This document shows positions 60,542 through 64,000 of a DNA stretch of 64,000 nt, one piece after another. The position numbers were made by a program, and so were the translations under genes. Location of the stretch: NCBI RefSeq assembly GCF_947493765.1, contig NZ_CANLSZ010000003.1, positions 124,001 to 188,000 of the forward strand, given 5' to 3'. The stretch comes from an uncultured Arthrobacter sp. GTDB taxonomy: Bacteria > Actinomycetota > Actinomycetes > Actinomycetales > Micrococcaceae. How positions within the stretch are numbered: position 1 is the first letter of the stretch; each line of letters opens with the position of its first letter. Under the pieces are notes generated by a model that did no database searches, had not been told where the DNA came from, and saw only the letters and a program-made list of their open reading frames with translations.

Positions 60542-60643
60542 GTAAGTCTCTCCGCCGCGGCCTCGGGCCGGCTGACCGCTACGTCCGGCGGAGCGACCGT
60601 GCCCCGCGTGCTGACGTCCGTAGCGCTTGGGATACTCCCCTAC
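60542..60643 (-). ncRNA. yybP-ykoY manganese riboswitch
   Basis: The minus-strand leader of the terC-family gene begins GUAGGGGAGUA (60643-60633), the conserved 5' strand and L1 of the yybP-ykoY motif. ACGUCAGCAC (60617-60608) matches the conserved CGUCAACAC segment. CGCUACG (60625-60619) pairs with CGUAGCG (60583-60577). The 3' end AGAGACUUAC closes P1, CUUAC pairing with GUAGG. The motif ends 33 nt before the start codon, close to the ribosome site, so control of translation by Mn2+ is likely. Not confirmed with a covariance model. Confidence 0.85.
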
Positions 60644-60652
60644 GTCCCCACG

Positions 60653-60658
60653 ATCCTA
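60653..60658 (-). promoter_or_regulatory. -10 element TAGGAT driving the riboswitch-terC transcript
   Basis: TAGGAT on the minus strand predicts a start near 60646, just before the aptamer at 60643, and lies in the 15-nt gap after the uvrB stop region. Confidence 0.5.
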
Positions 60659-60673
60659 CCGGACCCTCACCTC

Positions 60674-62749
60674 TCAGGCGTGGCCGGCCGACTGCATCTG
60701 CCGGAGCTCCTTCTTCAGGTCGCCCACCTCGTCCCGGAGCCGGCCGGCCAGCTCGAAGTGCAGATCGGCGGCGGCCGAGTGCATCTGGTCGGTCAGCTGC
60801 TGGATGAGATCCGTGAGGTCCTCCGCCGGGACGGAGGCGAGACCCTCGGTGCGACCCGCGCCCTTCTTCGGCTTCTTCCCCCGGGCAGCCTCCTCGAGCA
60901 GCGCCCGCGTGTCGGCGTCCTCCCGGTTGATGGTGTCCGTGATGTCGGCGATACGCTTGCGCAGCGGTGTGGGATCGATGCCGTGCTCGAGGTTGTGCGC
61001 CACCTGGATGGCACGGCGCCGGTTCGTCTCGTCGATCGCGCGCTCCATCGAGTCCGTGATCCTGTCGGCGTACATGTGGACCTCGCCGGAGACGTTGCGC
61101 GCGGCGCGGCCGATGGTCTGGATCAGCGACGTCGTGCTCCTGAGGAAGCCCTCCTTGTCCGCGTCGAGGATGCTCACGAGCGAGACCTCCGGCAGGTCGA
61201 GACCCTCGCGGAGGAGGTTGATACCCACGAGCACGTCGAAGGTGCCCATCCGCAGCTCCCGGAGGAGCTCGACGCGCCGCAGGGTGTCGACGTCGGAGTG
61301 CAGGTACTCGACCTTCACCCCGTGTTCCAGGAGATACCCCGTCAGGTCCTCGGCCATGCGCTTGGTGAGTGTCGTGACGAGGACGCGCTCGTTGATCTCC
61401 ACGCGCTTGCGGATCTCGTCGAGCAGGTCGTCGATCTGCCCCTTGGTCGGCTTCACCACCACCTCGGGGTCCACGAGACCCGTGGGCCGGATGATCTGCT
61501 GCACGTAGCCGTCGGCCTTGCCGAGTTCGAACTTGCCCGGGGTCGCGGAGAGATAGACGGTCTGGCCGATACGGTCCTGGAACTCGTCCCACTTGAGCGG
61601 CCTGTTGTCCATCGCCGACGGGAGCCGGAACCCGTGGTCCACGAGGGTGCGCTTGCGTGACATGTCCCCCTCGTACATCGCACCGATCTGCGGGATCGTC
61701 ACGTGCGACTCGTCGACGACCAGCAGGAAGTCGTCGGGGAAGTAGTCCAGGAGGCAGTGCGGTGCCGAGGCCGGATCGCGGCCGTCGATGTGCCGGGAGT
61801 AGTTCTCGATGCCGTTGCAGAAGCCCATCTGCTGCATCATCTCGAGATCGTAGGTCACACGCATCCGCAGCCGCTGGGCCTCGACGAGCTTGTTCTGCGA
61901 CTCGAGTTCCGCCAGGCGCTGCTGCAGTTCGTCCTCGATGTCCTTGATGGCACGCGTCATGCGGTCCTCACCGGCCACGTAGTGCGAGGCCGGGAACACG
62001 TACATCTCCTCCTCCTCGCGGATCACGGTGCCGGTCAGCGGGTCGAGCGTGTAGATGTTCTCCACCTCGTCCCCGAAGAACTCGATCCGCAGCGCGTGCT
62101 CCTCGTACATGGGAATGATCTCCACGGTGTCCCCGCGCACGCGGAAGGTGCCGCGGTGGAAGTCGATGTCGTTGCGCGTGTACTGCATGCCCACGAACTG
62201 CCGGAGCAGCTCGTCCCTGTTCATCTGGTCGCCGCGCCGCAGGGTGACCATCTTGTTGATGTACTCCTCGGGCGTGCCGAGTCCGTAGATGCAGGACACG
62301 GTGGCGACCACGATCACGTCGCGGCGGGTCAGGAGCGCGTTGGTGGCGGAGTGCCTCAGGCGCTCCACCTCCTCGTTGATCGAGGAGTCCTTCTCGATGA
62401 AGGTGTCGGTCTGCGGGACGTACGCCTCGGGCTGGTAGTAGTCGTAGTAGGACACGAAGTACTCCACCGCGTTGTTCGGCAGCAGTTCCCGGAACTCGTT
62501 GGCCAGCTGCGCGGCGAGCGTCTTGTTCTGCACCATGACCAGGGTGGGGCGCTGCACCTGCTCGATCAGCCAGGCGGTGGTGGCGCTCTTGCCGGTGCCG
62601 GTCGCGCCGAGCAGGACCACGTCCTTCTCCCCCGCGTTGATGCGCTCCGAGAGTTCCCTGATGGCCGTGGGCTGATCGCCCGCGGGCTCGTACTCGCTGA
62701 TGACCTCGAACGGTGCCACGACACGCTTGATATCCTGCGCAAGACTCAT
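60674..62749 (-). CDS. uvrB: UvrABC excinuclease subunit B
   Basis: Helicase-like damage verification subunit, 691 residues. Walker A GATGTGKS, beta-hairpin [21 protein letters not shown] motif [15 protein letters not shown] motif VI and a C-terminal UVR motif ([16 protein letters not shown] onward) are present. ATG 62749 with TATCTT 6 nt upstream. It is 77 nt downstream of coaE in the same direction. uvrC and uvrA lie 11-13 kb away in this window, on the same strand. Confidence 0.97.
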   Translation of the reverse strand: MSLAQDIKRVVAPFEVISEYEPAGDQPTAIRELSERINAGEKDVVLLGATGTGKSATTAWLIEQVQRPTLVMVQNKTLAAQLANEFRELLPNNAVEYFVSYYDYYQPEAYVPQTDTFIEKDSSINEEVERLRHSATNALLTRRDVIVVATVSCIYGLGTPEEYINKMVTLRRGDQMNRDELLRQFVGMQYTRNDIDFHRGTFRVRGDTVEIIPMYEEHALRIEFFGDEVENIYTLDPLTGTVIREEEEMYVFPASHYVAGEDRMTRAIKDIEDELQQRLAELESQNKLVEAQRLRMRVTYDLEMMQQMGFCNGIENYSRHIDGRDPASAPHCLLDYFPDDFLLVVDESHVTIPQIGAMYEGDMSRKRTLVDHGFRLPSAMDNRPLKWDEFQDRIGQTVYLSATPGKFELGKADGYVQQIIRPTGLVDPEVVVKPTKGQIDDLLDEIRKRVEINERVLVTTLTKRMAEDLTGYLLEHGVKVEYLHSDVDTLRRVELLRELRMGTFDVLVGINLLREGLDLPEVSLVSILDADKEGFLRSTTSLIQTIGRAARNVSGEVHMYADRITDSMERAIDETNRRRAIQVAHNLEHGIDPTPLRKRIADITDTINREDADTRALLEEAARGKKPKKGAGRTEGLASVPAEDLTDLIQQLTDQMHSAAADLHFELAGRLRDEVGDLKKELRQMQSAGHA

Positions 62750-62755
62750 GCCTCA

Positions 62756-62761
62756 AAGATA
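62756..62761 (-). promoter_or_regulatory. -10 element TATCTT of a leaderless uvrB promoter
   Basis: TATCTT on the minus strand is exactly 6 nt before ATG 62749. Confidence 0.6.
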
Positions 62762-62826
62762 GTGCCTGACGGTGACACTCCACCCGGAGTGTGCTGCGGG
62801 CTGAATGCGCCCCGGCCCGCGCCCGG

Positions 62827-63792
62827 TCAGGCTCCTCCGGCGTCCGGCGCGGCGACGAGGATCGCCACGTCGAGTGCCGGATCCGCGGAACGGTGGACGG
62901 CCTCCGGACCGGCACCGGGGTGGTCCCGGCCGGCAGCCCGGGGGAAGCCGGCAGCCGTCAGGGCGAGGGACACCCGGGCGGACTCCGCCCCCTCACGGAG
63001 GGGCAGGCGGATGCCGGTGGCCGTCACGTCGTCGGGTGCGGTACGGAGCATCTCGTCCCGGACCGGCGGGAGGGCGGTCCCCTCCGGGAGGGCGGCCTCC
63101 AGCTTCGCGACGGTCCGTCGGCCCAGCGCGCTCGTCCCGGCGAGACCCTCCGTCGTCGACGGCGGCAGGACGGCGGGCCGGGACGCCGCCAGGTTGTCGC
63201 GGAACGGGACGACCCGCCCGTGCCAGAGCGCCCGGGTCGCCGCGAGGAGGTCGTCCAGGGCGGCGTCGTTCACGAGCACGGCGTCGGCCTCGCGCAGCCT
63301 CTCCTCCCGCGACGCCTGCGCCGCGATGCGCTGCAGCGCATCGGCACGCTCCATGGAGCGCTGTTCCACCATGCGCGCCACCCGCTCCTCGTCCGGGGCG
63401 TCGACGACGACGACGAGGTGGAACCGCGGCGCCTGGCCCGTCTCGACGAGGAGCGGGATGTCCTCGACCACGATCGCGTCCTCGGGTGCGGCCGCGATGA
63501 GCCGGGCGGCCGCGGACCGGACGCGGGGATGGACGATCCCGTTCAGCTGCTCCCGTGCCCGGTCGTCGGCGAAGACGAGCCTGCCGAGCATCGCCCGGTC
63601 CAGGTTGCCATCGGCCCCGAGCACCGCCGGGCCGAATGCCGCGACCACCTGGTGCAGACCCTCCGAGCCCGGTTCCAACGCCGCTCGTGCGAGCACGTCG
63701 GCATCCACGACGACGGCCCCGAGATCCCGGAACCGGCGGGCGACCACCGACTTCCCCGCGGCGATGCCTCCTGTGAGTCCGATGCGCAGCAT
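62827..63792 (-). CDS. coaE: Dephospho-CoA kinase with C-terminal extension
   Basis: Last step of CoA synthesis. Residues 1-195 are the kinase: P-loop GLTGGIAAGKS (6-16) and DADVLAR, HPRV substrate motif and lid. Residues 196-321 form an extra domain rich in Ala/Leu/Pro that I cannot assign; mycobacterial CoaE carries a C-terminal UPF0157-type domain at this place, and a diverged relative is possible. ATG 63792 with TAGGGT 6 nt upstream. Confidence 0.88.
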   Translation of the reverse strand: MLRIGLTGGIAAGKSVVARRFRDLGAVVVDADVLARAALEPGSEGLHQVVAAFGPAVLGADGNLDRAMLGRLVFADDRAREQLNGIVHPRVRSAAARLIAAAPEDAIVVEDIPLLVETGQAPRFHLVVVVDAPDEERVARMVEQRSMERADALQRIAAQASREERLREADAVLVNDAALDDLLAATRALWHGRVVPFRDNLAASRPAVLPPSTTEGLAGTSALGRRTVAKLEAALPEGTALPPVRDEMLRTAPDDVTATGIRLPLREGAESARVSLALTAAGFPRAAGRDHPGAGPEAVHRSADPALDVAILVAAPDAGGA

Positions 63793-63798
63793 GCGTTC

Positions 63799-63804
63799 AC
63801 CCTA
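63799..63804 (-). promoter_or_regulatory. -10 element TAGGGT of a leaderless coaE promoter
   Basis: TAGGGT on the minus strand is exactly 6 nt before ATG 63792. A strong hairpin (CGCGGCCGGCA with TGCCGCGGCCG, about 63805-63831) lies just upstream. Confidence 0.6.
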
Positions 63805-63930
63805 GCGCGGCCGGCATTCCCTGCCGCGGCCGATCCTCCCCCGCCAGCAGGCAGCACGCGCTGTCAAGACCCCTCGTGGCGCCGATCCGGCGGCGGACCG
63901 TCGGAGGATCTCCCTACGCTGGAACCACCG

Positions 63931-64000
63931 ATGTCGATGAGGAGGACCGTGGAGACCACGCTGGAGGAGTGCCGACGCACTGCGGCAACCGTGTTCGGGT
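63931..64000 (+). CDS. Truncated gene at right edge, unassigned
   Basis: An open frame of 23 codons runs off the window. In-frame starts are ATG 63931, ATG 63937 and GTG 63949; GAGGAGGAC precedes the GTG. TACGCT at 63915-63920 could be its -10. The visible N-terminus (VETTLEECRRTAATVFG from the GTG) is too short to identify. Confidence 0.45.
   Translation, partial: MSMRRTVETTLEECRRTAATVFG

Overview
The window is high-GC actinobacterial chromosome with densely packed genes, many 1-20 nt overlaps, and frequent GTG/TTG starts. Gene content and order (glgA/glgC divergent; tkt-tal-pgi-zwf-opcA-pgl facing gap-pgk-tpiA-secG; rapZ-yvcK-whiA behind uvrC; DUF3516 helicase; CoaE-uvrB-terC) point to Micrococcaceae, most likely Arthrobacter sensu lato. 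This is inferred from synteny and protein character, not from a marker gene. No rRNA, tRNA, insertion sequence, prophage or CRISPR array was recognised.

Layout. 1-5.0 kb: a four-carbon acid-sugar (threonate/erythronate type) catabolic locus with a divergent GntP permease, a DUF1537 kinase, a 3-hydroxyisobutyrate-type dehydrogenase, an FCD-type GntR regulator and an SDR dehydrogenase. 5.0-11.8 kb: glycogen synthesis (glgA, glgC), aminopeptidase N, a lipoate ligase with unusual domain order, and a cysteine-free L31 ribosomal protein. 11.8-19.4 kb: an rRNA/tRNA methyltransferase, a ModF-like ATPase, serB, two SDRs (one FabG, one lacking the usual catalytic Tyr), a DUF3099-small Cys protein-SURF1 cluster, and an ABC-F protein. 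19.5-21.6 kb: the biotin ECF transporter bioY-bioM-bioN. 21.7-27.0 kb: the iron-sulfur operon sufR-sufB-sufD-Rieske ferredoxin-sufC-sufT.

27.1-31.8 kb: an ABC-2 exporter coupled to ctaA, a DapA-like aldolase and ctaB (heme A/O synthesis). 32.1-40.4 kb: the oxidative/non-oxidative pentose phosphate operon, ending at a 20-bp hairpin shared with the convergent gap-pgk-tpiA-secG operon (40.5-44.0 kb). 44.0-50 kb: sodA, whiA, yvcK, rapZ and uvrC. 50-63.8 kb: a HAD phosphatase, uvrA, a YtrA-type GntR regulator, an MBL hydrolase, a Ski2-like helicase, a GNAT acetyltransferase, an alpha/beta hydrolase, a TerC-family membrane protein, uvrB and coaE. A truncated gene begins at the right edge.

Three things stand out. 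(1) The leader of the TerC-family gene carries a good match to the yybP-ykoY manganese riboswitch. (2) Many genes have a TANNNT -10 hexamer exactly 6-7 nt before the start codon, indicating leaderless transcripts as the ordinary mode for isolated genes here. (3) Two minus-strand genes at convergent ends (sufT, terC) have their stop codon inside a 14-15-bp tandem triplication, and other short tandem duplications lie in nearby gaps. I found no obviously new defence or mobile system; most of the window is core metabolism and DNA repair.
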